A stretch of DNA of 64,000 nt from Verrucomicrobiota bacterium (GCA_016200005.1 JACQFP010000062.1:1-64000), one strand, 5' to 3'. Counted from the stretch's first letter, positions 32,010 through 42,050 are shown. Numbers and translations are program-made. Notes: generated from the sequence alone by a model not told the origin.

Positions 32010-32430
32010 GATTGGTGCGACGTATTAGGTTGTGTCATTGTATTGCGGCATGTCGCGAGCTGGCCGATCGCAAATAATGTCAAGGATATGAAGGTCGCGA
32101 AACCTGCAGAAGGGACGTTGGGGCGAGCATCGCCGAACCATCGGTGGGCGCAGGAGATGATTTCTTCAGCGGAGGAATCGGCGGGCTGCAAGCGACAATG
32201 TGGTGGTCGGGATCCGCCCAAGCAGGTGACAAGGACTTCGCAGATCCACGCTTGAGGCGGTAGACGGAGTTTCCATAAGGGCACGACGATCCTTCGCAGC
32301 AGCAAGGCCGACACTCGATTGGGTAATACTATCCCGCCCAGAGACCGTATTTGATTCTTTCTCTTCACGGTTTCAATATCAGCGCTTCTGGCCCGTTTCC
32401 TCGTAAATTGCTTTTGACAGAACGTGTTAA
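32010..32430. other. Gene-free stretch
   Basis: About 420 bases between the MraZ-like gene and the palindrome. Several short frames exist on both strands, but none has a ribosome binding site or protein-like composition. A TTGACA lies at 32414-32419 without a matching -10 at the usual distance. Nothing else was recognised. Confidence 0.5.
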
Positions 32431-32452
32431 TTGAGGCTCAGTTAAGCCTCAA
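32431..32452. promoter_or_regulatory. Palindrome just upstream of the 391-residue gene
   Basis: TTGAGGCT (32431-32438) and AGCCTCAA (32445-32452) form a perfect 8-base inverted repeat with a 6-base spacer, extendable by one A-T pair. It ends 12 bases before the start codon at 32465, overlapping the leader with its AAAGG ribosome binding site. It could be an operator or an RNA hairpin that hides the ribosome binding site. There is no T-tract, so it is not a terminator. Confidence 0.5.
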
Positions 32453-32464
32453 TAAAGGTCCCGT

Positions 32465-33640
32465 ATGCTTGAGAAACCTCGGAACAGATTTGAAGTGGAT
32501 ATCGAGAGGCATACTCTGAAGCTCAGAAGCGATTTGTCAGCAGCCGAAGGCTGGGCTAACAAAGAGATCCTAATTCAGTTCGATACTTCCTACCCCGAGT
32601 TCCACCTGGGTCTAATCGCCTTGGTGGCGCGTGAATCCAAGCGACAGTCGAGTCTGCATCACTCTGTTCCGTTTGCGGCTATCCGCAAAGAAGTCGAAAT
32701 CCTCAACCGGTGCCCCTGTCTCAAGAACAGGACAAAGCTTGTTTCACAGTCCCCTAGCGCGGCGCTCTACCGCTATTTCCGGAACGGGATTGACCTTGAG
32801 AACGATGACCTCAAGATCCTTCTGGAGAATGTTCGCCAAGGTCTAGACACAATACCGGCCAGTTTACGGTCTTCGCTCAAAGACATTGTACGGTCGCAGG
32901 GAGCACCGCCGGAGCGTGTGCGTTACGATATGCGTGGCTTGCTTGCCCTTGGGTTGAAGCCCACGGACATCGCCGAGCGTAGTTTTGAGAAATTGGAGCA
33001 GTTTTTAGTGGATCTCGAGCATCGCTCACGCGGCTTTAGCTGCGCTGAGGTTCTCAAACCGCCTGAACGGATGCTGCTGGACACTTGCCATACCCTTGGG
33101 ATTTCCGGTGTGAGCGAGGCCGGATTGTCTAGGGCGGAATTGCGATTCGGTACGGCGAAGGAGATTCGTATTCTGGCTTTCACTGCTTTGGGACTTATTA
33201 GAAGCAGTCAGCAAGTACTGGCCACTGCTGTATCGGCAGGCGCAACTATTCGTGTGATTCTAGCAGATCCAAAGTCCCGCATATTTGAATCCAGTGCGAG
33301 GATGACGTTCCGAGAGTCGTACCCTAGGAGCCCGTCCAATGCTATCAAGGAGACTGAATCGCGCCTGAAACAAATCGTGCCACGGTCAGGCGCACGTTCG
33401 AGTTCCGGTCGATCAGGTTGCATTTACCTTGGGCACTTCGACAGCGAGTTTCGATGTTTTCTGACGATTTGCGACGATTCATGGGGATGGCTCACTTTGC
33501 ACTTGCCCCCCAAGGATTCGATCGCGACCCCATCTTTTGAGTTGGTGCATGGCAAACTCCTCAACGACTGCATCTCTTATTTCGACAATTTGTGGAAGCT
33601 TCTCGAAAAAAGGAAGAAGATCAGGAAGCTCAAAGGCTAG
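32465..33640 (+). CDS. Hypothetical protein with putative PLD-like C-terminal segment
   Basis: A 391-residue protein preceded by AAAGG. The first 220 residues are mainly helical and not recognised. Around residues 230-270 the sequence KEIRILAFTALGLIRSSQ then AGATIRVILADPKS resembles the start of phospholipase-D-fold effector or regulator domains, where a helix is followed by a strand ending in DP. No HKD motif is seen, so catalytic activity is unlikely or divergent. The gene stands alone on the plus strand behind a palindrome, as expected for an autoregulated single gene. The domain call is weak. Confidence 0.6.
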   Translation: MLEKPRNRFEVDIERHTLKLRSDLSAAEGWANKEILIQFDTSYPEFHLGLIALVARESKRQSSLHHSVPFAAIRKEVEILNRCPCLKNRTKLVSQSPSAALYRYFRNGIDLENDDLKILLENVRQGLDTIPASLRSSLKDIVRSQGAPPERVRYDMRGLLALGLKPTDIAERSFEKLEQFLVDLEHRSRGFSCAEVLKPPERMLLDTCHTLGISGVSEAGLSRAELRFGTAKEIRILAFTALGLIRSSQQVLATAVSAGATIRVILADPKSRIFESSARMTFRESYPRSPSNAIKETESRLKQIVPRSGARSSSGRSGCIYLGHFDSEFRCFLTICDDSWGWLTLHLPPKDSIATPSFELVHGKLLNDCISYFDNLWKLLEKRKKIRKLKG

Positions 33641-33773
33641 ACCATAAACCTGACTATCAACTGCTCACGCACAGCCTCGGAAGTGATGAGCTGGGTGCCC
33701 GACATCAGCGTGGACATTGGTCCTGAGTAGTAGCACCACGATCAGATTCATAGGACCAGCGATCGACTGCGTC

Positions 33774-33980
33774 ATGGACGCCGTCAGCTTCCTCGAACAG
33801 CACTGCGATCTGGCCGTCCAGCTTGAAATTGTTCCGGCGCTCTGGAAGGTCGTGAGCCTCGATGGCGAGATCGATGCGGTATTCACCGACGCGGAGATCG
33901 TCAACTTCGCACAGGGCGAACGCGACCTGCTGGCGGTGAACGAGCCGTGGAGCCGCTGGAAGAGGGAGGGTGCGTCATGA
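33774..33980 (+). CDS. Small hypothetical protein
   Basis: A 68-residue acidic protein (MDAVSFLEQHCD...) with no family recognised. The frame is also open to 33717. Its TGA overlaps the ATG of a following small frame that carries a strong ribosome binding site, which supports a former two-gene unit. Confidence is low because the minus strand is also open here. Confidence 0.35.
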   Translation: MDAVSFLEQHCDLAVQLEIVPALWKVVSLDGEIDAVFTDAEIVNFAQGERDLLAVNEPWSRWKREGAS

Positions 33981-34105
33981 AATAGCAACCGATTGACACA
34001 GTCGAGTGGGCGATCCGCTTTTTGCGAATCCTGGATGTGGCAGTACGGATGGATGTGCGCGGCGTCACGCTGGGCAACGATGAGATTGAGCTATGCTGCC
34101 CGTGA
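33977..34105 (+). pseudogene. Small coupled gene with amber at codon 3
   Basis: GGAGGG lies 7 bases before an ATG at 33977 that overlaps the previous stop (ATGA). The reading is Met-Lys-TAG followed by 39 further sense codons (QPIDTVEWAIRFLRILDVAV...) to a TGA at 34103-34105. The downstream residues look protein-like, so this seems to be a small gene killed by a nonsense mutation, or one that restarts further on. Confidence 0.35.
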
Positions 34106-34456
34106 CCCAAACAGTGATCCGGCCTTTGGGCCGTGGGGTTTGTGTTGAGCTGATGCTGGTAGAGAGAGGATAAGAATGGCCCGGAACATTGATATACGCC
34201 AAGGACTTACAAGGTTCGTTCAGGTTTGTTCTGAGGTTTATTCTGCCCGGTTTCCCGTCGCACCTCTTCCGGTGTAATTGCACGCAGCTCACAGCGAGGG
34301 GACAGCAGTGTTTGTTTTATCAGCGGTCACTTGGTGATTGGTTGCCGATGGGTTGCGTATGTTGAGTCCACTGAATGGGAAGTGGCGTCATAGCCTTTAC
34401 GGCCGCGATAATGCGGATAAATGGCTTGCTTCCGAGAACAAAGTTGGCAGGCTGCC
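34106..34456. other. Gene-free stretch before the giant secreted protein
   Basis: About 350 bases with no convincing frame on either strand. It includes a GGCC-rich near-palindrome around 34120-34137 (GGCCTTTGGGCC). It presumably holds the promoter of the gene at 34457, but no convincing -35/-10 pair was identified. Confidence 0.4.
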
Positions 34457-37400
34457 ATGAGCACCAACTTGCATTCGATGAATGCCCTTAAAGCAAATAG
34501 CTTGGCGGGATTCGAACGCGGACGTCAGCCTAGGCGCGCATCCGAAACGACGAAGGGAGCGAGCTTTACCCTGTTGTGCGCAGCAGTTGGTCTGAGCCTG
34601 CTTCTCTCGCCGCAGGATGCGCAATGTCAGAATGGTGGAATCTCCTGGGGACACGACCTGGTTTACTGGTTCGACGCCCAAGATCGGAATATCAGATCAA
34701 ACCGGTTTGATCTCAACAATTACCCACCGGATGCTACGGTTACCGCCTCGATCGACGCATGGACTGTTCCTGATCTATATTTTTATTCGTTCGATCCTTT
34801 TTCGGATTTGAGAATCCATTCCTACACATACAGCCCGAGAGTTTGGGTTTATCACCAGAACAAGGGCTATGACCTCGCAGATGATTTCGTCACGGCAACG
34901 GTCTGGTGGAGAACGTCGCCGTGGCCGCCATGCGACGACGTACCAGGCATCTGCGTTAATGTAGTCTACACTATGCTTGAAAAAATTCTCATCGACGGCT
35001 TACCTACGCCGGAAATGGCAGGACCGTATCGAGGAGACGTAACCGCTTTCAGTGAAAACCATCTCCGCGCTGACCCGGAATACCATTGGGGTTTCGAAGC
35101 GATTGTCCGGCGCATCTCGCCCGGACATTTGCGTGATCCCGATAATTCCATTTCTAATTGGACGGCCGCGTCAGACATAATCGTCGGAGACATCGCACAG
35201 GTAAACTATGCACTCCATCTGCAAGCCATCACGAATGCCCTGCAGTCCGGGAAAACGCTGGTTGTCAATCACGGCACCTATACAAATTTACTGTCAGATC
35301 TGCAGGCCGCCGCGCAAAGCGAACAGGCCTACCTGCTGGCCGATCCCGTGGGCGAATATGCTGACGAGGGATATGTGGATAGGTGGCATAAGGTTGAACC
35401 TTTTGAAGTTCATTTCACAGATGTGCTAAACGGCAGGGTCATTGACGGGTCGTGGCTGACGCAGGACTGGAAACTCGGTTGGTACGGCCGGTTTGCTTAC
35501 GGAAGCATTCACCCAGTCGGCCAATACCGGGACTTGGCACGGGTGTTCAATCGATTGGTCAGGAACACACCGCCTCCACCTGCCCCTCTAGCACCCTTCG
35601 TCACGTTGGCGACGCCCGACCATCAAACGATATTCCTGGATCCTCCGGCAACGATTATGTTGCGGGCCTATTCGACGACCAGCAATCAGGTCGTGAAAGT
35701 TGAGTATTACCAGGACGACGTGAAGATCGGCGAAGACTATGCATGGCCTTATGCTCTGATTGTGAACGAGCTTGGAATTGGAAATTACACCTTTCGCGCC
35801 GTGGTCACGGATACATCAGGGATGATGGTTTCCAATTCCCTGCAGATAATCGTAGATACAAATATTGCACCCACGGCTGAACTCACCGGTCCGACAAACG
35901 GAGCCGTGTTCGGGCCGTTTGCGAACATCGCGCTGAACGCAAGTGCCACCGATGCTAATGGCAGCGTGGCTCAAGTTGCTTTTTACGCCGGTACAAATTT
36001 ACTGCGCGTGCTAACGAACGGTTCTTTCGGAATGGCGTGGAGCAACATGATTGCAGGCAACTACTCTTTGAAGGCTGTAGCGACCGACAATTATGGCGTC
36101 AGCACAACTTCGGCCCCGGTGGTCATAACGGTTGAGTCTGCAGTTGCATACGTCAGCCCTGCCGGCTCGGATGCTAACAATGGCTTGTCTTGGGAAACTG
36201 CTAAGCGGACCGTTCAAGCCGGAATCGATGCCCTCGCTGTGCCTGGTGGAGAAGTTTGGGTGGCGGCAGGCATATACCAAGAGAATCTCAATCCCCGTCC
36301 TCTAATCACCCTGTACGGTGGATTTGCCGGGAATGAAACCAATCGAACCGACAGAAACTGGACTGCCAACGAGACCGTCTTGGATGGTGCAACGAACGGA
36401 AGCGTTGTGGAGTTTGTCAACACCGGTTCAACCCTGTCTCGCATCGACGGTTTCACGATCCGCAACGGAAATGCCGCCAAGGGAGGAGGCATCTACTGTT
36501 CGAACGCGGCCCCGGTCATCGCGAACAACAAGATCATCCTCAATACCGGTTCTGGAATCTTTTGTGACTATGCCGAGTCAACCATCACCAACAACTTGAT
36601 CGCCACAAATAACCCAGTCGCGAATTGTGGCGACTTCAATTTTTGTGGCGCCGGGATTTCCTGCAGTAATTCTGCGCCCGAAGTGAACGGCAACCTGATT
36701 GTCGGTAATGGAGGCGACGGCATTAGCTGCTGGTATGGCACCGCGAAAATCGTGAACAACGTGATTACGGACAACTCCGGCAGCGGGGTTCATGGTGTGC
36801 TCTCTTCGCCCCTGGTTTCTAACAACCGAATCGAACGGAACAGTGGGAGCTTTGGTGGAGGCATTGTCTTCTGGGGCGGCAATGGGAGTGATTCTCGACC
36901 CATGATTGCGAACAACTTGATTTTGTCCAACAGCGCATCTAGTGGTGGAGGGATCGCGCTGATATGGTCGCAAGGAATGATCGCGAATAACACGATTGTG
37001 TCGAACGCGGCTGGGTTTATTGGAGGTGGTGTTTACACATTCTCGTCGTACGTGCAGTTGAAGAATAACATAATCGCCTTCAACGGGCCCGCATCCGGAA
37101 TCTCCGTCAGGGGAGTGGCTGGACCCGAATCTGCGCGAAACTGCGTATTTGACAATAATCCTGAGAACTATGACGCGACGGATGGCCCGACGGACATAAT
37201 TGCGGCTCCACAGTTTGTGGATATGGCGAATGGCGATTTTCACTTGTTGGCGACCTCTCCCTGCATTGATGCCGGCATTGACGCATTAGTGCACGGTCCG
37301 AAACAGGATACATCTATTTATCTTGTACCTGACCGCGACATGGATGGCGAAACAAGAATTTCTGGTCCGCACGTGGACATTGGCGCCGATGAATTCTTCG

Positions 37401-40400
37401 TCGCGATCACCAACACGGCGCCAACACTGGATGCCATCGCTGACCTGACAATAAACGAAGACGCGGGCTCGCAAACGGTCAATCTTACCGGCATTACGTC
37501 CGGTGCGACCAATGAAAACCAAGTCCTGACTGTGACCGCAACCGCGAGCAATCCGTCCCTCGTTCCCAATCCCGCCGTGAGCTACAGCAACCCAAACAGC
37601 GCGGGCACGCTAACGTTCACACTTCCCCCCAACGCAAATGGCACAGCCACCATTACCGTAACGGTCCATGACGGCGGCGGAACCGCAAGCGACGGACAGG
37701 ATACGTTCAGTCGATCGTTCCTTGTCACGGTGAATCCGGTCAACGACCTTCCGACAATCTCGCGGCTGCCAAACCGAACAATTTATGAAAACACCCCGAC
37801 CCCGACGCTTCGATTCCGCGTGGGAGATGTGGAGACACCTTTGAACGAATTGGTTGTTTCCGGCAGCTCTTCAAATACGAATCTGGTTCCCAACGAGAAC
37901 ATCATCTTGGGGGGGTCTGCGGACCGCCGTTGGTATCGAATCATCCCGGCGACGAATCAACTTGGCAGCACGGCGATCACGATCAGCGTGAGTGACGGTA
38001 CCGGTACCGCAAGTTCAACTTTTGTCCTGACCGTGGAACCACAGAACCACGCGCCCATACTGCCGCTCGTCTTCGACTGGACGATCGACGAGTTGACCAC
38101 GTTGACGGTGACAAATTCTGCCACCGACGCCGAAAGCCCTGTTCTTACTTATTCGCTATTGGTTGCCCCGAGTGGGGCCAGCATCAGTACCAACGGTGTG
38201 ATCACTTGGACGCCAACAGATGCCCAGGGTCCTGGCATTTACGTCATTACGACGCTCGTTACGGATGACGACGCGCTGCCATTAACTGCCATCAATACTT
38301 TTAAGGTTACCGTCAACGATCTCACGCCGACCGTGGTGATGGATTTGATGGATCCTTTTGCTTACGAGGATGGCCTGAACCAGGGTTTTGTACTGATTAC
38401 CAGAATAGGTCAGACAAACGCGCCTCTTACAGTGAACTACACGGTTGGCGGCACGGCGAGCAACGGCATTGATTACGCGTTCCTCCCTGGTTCATTAGTC
38501 ATCCCGGCCGGATCTGCATCCGCGGCACTTTGGGTGGCACCGGTTGACGACACGGATGTGGAAGGCAACGAGTCAGCGATACTGACGCTTTTCACGAACG
38601 GAAGTTATTACGCTGGCTCGGCAAATAGTGCCACAATCATCATTCAAGACAACGATTTCACGCCGACTGTGGTGATGGATTTGATTGATCCTATTGCTTA
38701 CGAGAATGGCCCGAACCAGGGTTTTGTACTGATTACCAGAATAGGTCAGACAAACGCGCCTCTTACAGTGAACTACACGGTTGGCGGCACGGCGAGCAAC
38801 GGCATTGATTACGCGTTTCTCCCTGGCTCATTAGTCATCCCCGCTGGATCTTCATCCGCAGCGCTCTGGGTGTCACCGGTCAACGACACGAATGTGGAAG
38901 GCAACGAGTCAGTGATACTGACGCTTTCCACGAACGGAAGTTATTACGCTGGCCCAGCAAATAGTGCCACAATCATTATTCAAGACAACGATTTTCCCCC
39001 ACGTGATGTCAGGTTTGATTCCCCAACCCGATTACTGGATGGCAGTGTGGGATTGAACCTCGCGGGTAATTCAGAACGCAGCTATTTCATTGAAGCCTCT
39101 TCCAATCTGCTGCACTGGGTTCCCTTGCTGACGACAAACGTAGATATAAACGGACACATACAGTTCAAAGATCTTGAAGCAACGAACTTCTCCAGCCGTT
39201 TCTACCGGGCTCGACTCTCCGCGAACCTTTCTTTTGGGGGTAGCTTAATAGGTTGGTGGCCGGGAGAGGGAAACGCGAACGACAACGCGGGCACAAATCA
39301 TGGCACGCTTCGGAATGGAACCACCTTCGCGGCCGGCGCAGTTGACCAGGCGTTTAGTTTTGATGGCGTTGACGATTTCGTTGAAATACCTGATAGCCCC
39401 CTTTGGGACTTCGGGACAAATGGCTTTTCAATTGCAATGTGGCTGAATTTTAGAACCGTTAAGAGCACAGTGATAATGGGCCAAAGTGTTGGCGAAGGGA
39501 ACCAAAACAAGTGGCTTATTGAATACGACCCTGCACCAGGACCCGGCCTACACTTTTATATCAACAGGGACACATTCGTTGAAGGGATATCCACGGTCCA
39601 AACGGACTTCATGCCAGTTGCGGGCCAATGGTATCACATAGTTGTCACTCGAAATGGAATCGCGTACAATCTTTTTATTGACGGAGCGATTGCTGCCACA
39701 GGGAACGATAGCAACTCGATCCCAAATCCGAATTCCTTGCTCTACATCGGCCAGGCCGAATTTGCTCCGGGTGAATCGGCCCAATACATGGATGGGTTGA
39801 TCGACGAAGTATCGATCTATAATCGCGTGCTTCCTCCGCAAGAAGTTTCACTACTTTACAACACCAGTCCTCTTGCATCCCTGAGGTCTGGCTTGATCGC
39901 CTATTACCCGTTCAACGGGAACGCGAACGATGCCAGTGGGAACGGGTGGCACGGAACCTTTGTAAATGGCACCGCCATTTGTGCATCGGCCCCCGGCCCC
40001 GGCGAAGCCGCGTGTCTTGATGGAGTGGATGATTATCTGACCCTACCTGGTCAAGTGTTAAGCGGGATGCCGCAAGGTACGGTCTTCGCGTGGGTTTATC
40101 TTGACGAATACGAGCCTCCTGACCGAAGCACGCCTATTCTCTCAAAAGGAGACCAAAATTGGACAGATTTCGCCATTATGTTAGACCCGTCGCAAGGCGA
40201 AGTCCTTTACGCACTGATTGGAAACGAAACCATGGCAGGCAGCACCAGTATCCCGGTCGGAGCATGGGTTTCCGTCGCTTTCTCCTGGGATGGAGAACAC
40301 TGGCGGCTCTATGCCAATGGCCAATTGGATGCGGAGATCCAGCGTGTCACCGGGTTGGGCACAGATGAGTCCACCGTCAACCTCGGCCACCATGAGCACT

Positions 40401-40507
40401 GCTGTACAGCTCTGTACACCCATGGAAAATTCAATGGCTTCCGCATGTACAACCGCGCCCTCTCTGCACCGGAAATCCTGCTACTTCACAGGATGGCAGC
40501 AAACTGA
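34457..40507 (+). CDS. Giant secreted multi-domain surface protein (beta-helix, Calx-beta, LamG)
   Basis: About 2016 residues. The N-terminus has a long basic region and a signal helix (about 38-52, cleavage near DAQC). In order come a beta-rich N-terminal domain, two Ig-like domains (about 370-560), a right-handed beta-helix of the choice-of-anchor/pectate-lyase type starting YVSPAGSDANNGLSWETA (about 560-985), cadherin/Ig-like repeats (about 990-1285), two nearly identical 112-residue Calx-beta domains, a short verrucomicrobial-type module (FIEASSNLLHWVP...SRFYRARL), and two LamG/concanavalin-like domains. No sorting signal was seen at the C-terminus. Such proteins probably bind extracellular polysaccharide. 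ATG 34457 with a nearby GGCAGG is preferred to 34421. Confidence 0.88.
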   Translation: MSTNLHSMNALKANSLAGFERGRQPRRASETTKGASFTLLCAAVGLSLLLSPQDAQCQNGGISWGHDLVYWFDAQDRNIRSNRFDLNNYPPDATVTASIDAWTVPDLYFYSFDPFSDLRIHSYTYSPRVWVYHQNKGYDLADDFVTATVWWRTSPWPPCDDVPGICVNVVYTMLEKILIDGLPTPEMAGPYRGDVTAFSENHLRADPEYHWGFEAIVRRISPGHLRDPDNSISNWTAASDIIVGDIAQVNYALHLQAITNALQSGKTLVVNHGTYTNLLSDLQAAAQSEQAYLLADPVGEYADEGYVDRWHKVEPFEVHFTDVLNGRVIDGSWLTQDWKLGWYGRFAYGSIHPVGQYRDLARVFNRLVRNTPPPPAPLAPFVTLATPDHQTIFLDPPATIMLRAYSTTSNQVVKVEYYQDDVKIGEDYAWPYALIVNELGIGNYTFRAVVTDTSGMMVSNSLQIIVDTNIAPTAELTGPTNGAVFGPFANIALNASATDANGSVAQVAFYAGTNLLRVLTNGSFGMAWSNMIAGNYSLKAVATDNYGVSTTSAPVVITVESAVAYVSPAGSDANNGLSWETAKRTVQAGIDALAVPGGEVWVAAGIYQENLNPRPLITLYGGFAGNETNRTDRNWTANETVLDGATNGSVVEFVNTGSTLSRIDGFTIRNGNAAKGGGIYCSNAAPVIANNKIILNTGSGIFCDYAESTITNNLIATNNPVANCGDFNFCGAGISCSNSAPEVNGNLIVGNGGDGISCWYGTAKIVNNVITDNSGSGVHGVLSSPLVSNNRIERNSGSFGGGIVFWGGNGSDSRPMIANNLILSNSASSGGGIALIWSQGMIANNTIVSNAAGFIGGGVYTFSSYVQLKNNIIAFNGPASGISVRGVAGPESARNCVFDNNPENYDATDGPTDIIAAPQFVDMANGDFHLLATSPCIDAGIDALVHGPKQDTSIYLVPDRDMDGETRISGPHVDIGADEFFVAITNTAPTLDAIADLTINEDAGSQTVNLTGITSGATNENQVLTVTATASNPSLVPNPAVSYSNPNSAGTLTFTLPPNANGTATITVTVHDGGGTASDGQDTFSRSFLVTVNPVNDLPTISRLPNRTIYENTPTPTLRFRVGDVETPLNELVVSGSSSNTNLVPNENIILGGSADRRWYRIIPATNQLGSTAITISVSDGTGTASSTFVLTVEPQNHAPILPLVFDWTIDELTTLTVTNSATDAESPVLTYSLLVAPSGASISTNGVITWTPTDAQGPGIYVITTLVTDDDALPLTAINTFKVTVNDLTPTVVMDLMDPFAYEDGLNQGFVLITRIGQTNAPLTVNYTVGGTASNGIDYAFLPGSLVIPAGSASAALWVAPVDDTDVEGNESAILTLFTNGSYYAGSANSATIIIQDNDFTPTVVMDLIDPIAYENGPNQGFVLITRIGQTNAPLTVNYTVGGTASNGIDYAFLPGSLVIPAGSSSAALWVSPVNDTNVEGNESVILTLSTNGSYYAGPANSATIIIQDNDFPPRDVRFDSPTRLLDGSVGLNLAGNSERSYFIEASSNLLHWVPLLTTNVDINGHIQFKDLEATNFSSRFYRARLSANLSFGGSLIGWWPGEGNANDNAGTNHGTLRNGTTFAAGAVDQAFSFDGVDDFVEIPDSPLWDFGTNGFSIAMWLNFRTVKSTVIMGQSVGEGNQNKWLIEYDPAPGPGLHFYINRDTFVEGISTVQTDFMPVAGQWYHIVVTRNGIAYNLFIDGAIAATGNDSNSIPNPNSLLYIGQAEFAPGESAQYMDGLIDEVSIYNRVLPPQEVSLLYNTSPLASLRSGLIAYYPFNGNANDASGNGWHGTFVNGTAICASAPGPGEAACLDGVDDYLTLPGQVLSGMPQGTVFAWVYLDEYEPPDRSTPILSKGDQNWTDFAIMLDPSQGEVLYALIGNETMAGSTSIPVGAWVSVAFSWDGEHWRLYANGQLDAEIQRVTGLGTDESTVNLGHHEHCCTALYTHGKFNGFRMYNRALSAPEILLLHRMAAN
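38315..38986 (+). repeat. Two tandem 336-base repeats encoding Calx-beta domains
   Basis: Copies 38315-38650 and 38651-38986 are in register at a 336-base (112-codon) period and nearly identical over long stretches, including synonymous positions. Both encode a domain reading GFVLITRIGQTNAPLTVNYT. The near identity at DNA level indicates recent duplication or ongoing gene conversion. Confidence 0.9.
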
Positions 40508-40542
40508 GTTTAGCTGGGTAGCGTCTGTTCAGTCGCTTAAAT

Positions 40543-41706
40543 TTACCGGGGGAGCTGTTTTCTTTGCAATGCGGATTCAACCTCTGTCATTGTTGGATTT
40601 AAATTCAACACCTTCGAAACAGTGTTCAGATTTGTCAGTAGGAGTTCCATAGTTTCTTCCATGCGTCGAATCTTTTCGTCTTTGATACGGGCCGCCTGTT
40701 CCAATTTCGCAATGTCGTCCTTGAGTGTGCCTAATTCAGTTTGAGTGAATTTCTCGTCAAGCGCCTTCGTCTCCATGCCACTCCGCGCAACGTAAGCGTC
40801 GACCATTGACGATGAAAATCGCCATCCGAATTTGTAACATAATTCTTGTCGGTTAAGTTTGGTGGCGTAATAGGTCGCCGAACTGTGCCGAAACAAGTGA
40901 TAATGAACCGGACGGTTAAGGACACTCTGGCCCAGTCGTTGAAGGAACTTTCGGGTCGCCGTGTAATCGCCCCGGAACACGGGATCAGCCGGTTTGATGC
41001 CCTCGGCAACCCGCTCCGCAAGATATTCTTTGATAGTCTCCAAGGAATATTTCCAATATAGCGCGATCGTCCGTCCCAGCGTCTTGGAGTATTCCTGCTT
41101 CAGTGTAATCCTGACGAAGTTTTCTTTGCCCTCGGGCAGTTGAACATCTTCAAAGCGGATGTTGTGAAACTCCTCGGCGCGTGCGCCACTGTCGAAAAGC
41201 ACGGCAATCAAGAATCGCTGCCGGGCATTGCGGCAATGTTTGTAGAGCCGTTCGATCTCGGCCTCCTTCAAGAAGTCCGGAGTTTTTGGCCGATAGTGAG
41301 TGTCGAACCAACCGGTCAAAGCGAGCGCCTTTGGGATCCCCAAACGCCAGCGAAGGAATATTTTCAAGAACTTGCGCATTTCCACTTGGGTGTTGTGAGC
41401 ATAAGGTCGCCCCGTGGATTTATTGCAAAGGCCACCGGAACTCAGCGCCTTCTCAAAGTTTTCAACATCTCGCAGCCTTAACTGCGCCATGGATTTGTTG
41501 AAAAACTCCAGCGGGACTCGCAGCGCATTCAGATATTGGAGTTGCCGCTCGCCTGAAATCTTTTTGCCCCGGTTGACCTTGCCCAATCCGAGGTCGTCGA
41601 GGAAACGCAGGACTTCCCGTTTCACGGTCTGGGGAAATTTCCAGTGCTGGAGCTGCTCCTTACGATTTTCAAAGCTCTCCCGATGAATCCGAATCCGTTC
41701 TGCCAT
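40543..41706 (-). CDS. Tyrosine recombinase (archaeal-like integrase)
   Basis: A 387-residue site-specific recombinase. The N-terminal 130 residues form a helical core-binding domain. The catalytic domain shows the first arginine in DSGARAEEFHNIR, then HLFRHSSATYY (H-x-x-R) and KFGWRFSSSMVDAYV, where tryptophan replaces the second histidine and the tyrosine of DAY is the likely nucleophile. This R-K-HxxR-W-Y form and the YSKTLGRTIALYWK segment remind me of archaeal integrases. A coiled coil (about 325-365) follows the catalytic tyrosine. All catalytic residues appear present, so it may be active. It lies beyond the 3' end of the Argonaute operon on the same strand. Confidence 0.85.
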   Translation of the reverse strand: MAERIRIHRESFENRKEQLQHWKFPQTVKREVLRFLDDLGLGKVNRGKKISGERQLQYLNALRVPLEFFNKSMAQLRLRDVENFEKALSSGGLCNKSTGRPYAHNTQVEMRKFLKIFLRWRLGIPKALALTGWFDTHYRPKTPDFLKEAEIERLYKHCRNARQRFLIAVLFDSGARAEEFHNIRFEDVQLPEGKENFVRITLKQEYSKTLGRTIALYWKYSLETIKEYLAERVAEGIKPADPVFRGDYTATRKFLQRLGQSVLNRPVHYHLFRHSSATYYATKLNRQELCYKFGWRFSSSMVDAYVARSGMETKALDEKFTQTELGTLKDDIAKLEQAARIKDEKIRRMEETMELLLTNLNTVSKVLNLNPTMTEVESALQRKQLPR

Positions 41707-41788
41707 GGTTTGAGGTGTTGTCAGAGGTATTTAAGTCTTTCGGAAAGTGGGACATGAATGGCCACTTTCTTCCCAGGAGCCGTGACAA

Positions 41789-41941
41789 TTATGTCCCAGT
41801 TGGTGGTTGTTCAGCCGCCTGCCGCTCACGCATCTGAAGAATCAACAACGCCGCTTCGAGGACCTCCGCCGGGAATGCCTCCAACTGACGGATGATATCC
41901 TCGTGATTCCGGGTTCGTTGAATGTCGTGGCTTTTGTCCAT
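41789..41941 (-). CDS. Small hypothetical protein
   Basis: A 50-residue frame (MDKSHDIQRTRNHEDIIRQLEAF...) with a strongly helical, acidic centre. The frame is open to 42037 but the upstream residues are unlike protein. It lies between the Argonaute operon and the integrase on the same strand. No family recognised. Confidence 0.35.
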   Translation of the reverse strand: MDKSHDIQRTRNHEDIIRQLEAFPAEVLEAALLILQMRERQAAEQPPTGT

Positions 41942-42050
41942 GCCTGCCGATTGGGGTTGGAACTTAAAAGGCTGTGGTGCGATGGGTTCGGAGAGGAAAG
42001 GATGGACAATTGAATGGGGGAGGATTCTCCCACACATATACTATGTGTAA

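Noticed and set aside
42016-42032. GGGAG-4-CTCCC hairpin upstream of the small gene at 41.8 kb
   Set aside because: No T-tract and only five pairs; could be chance.
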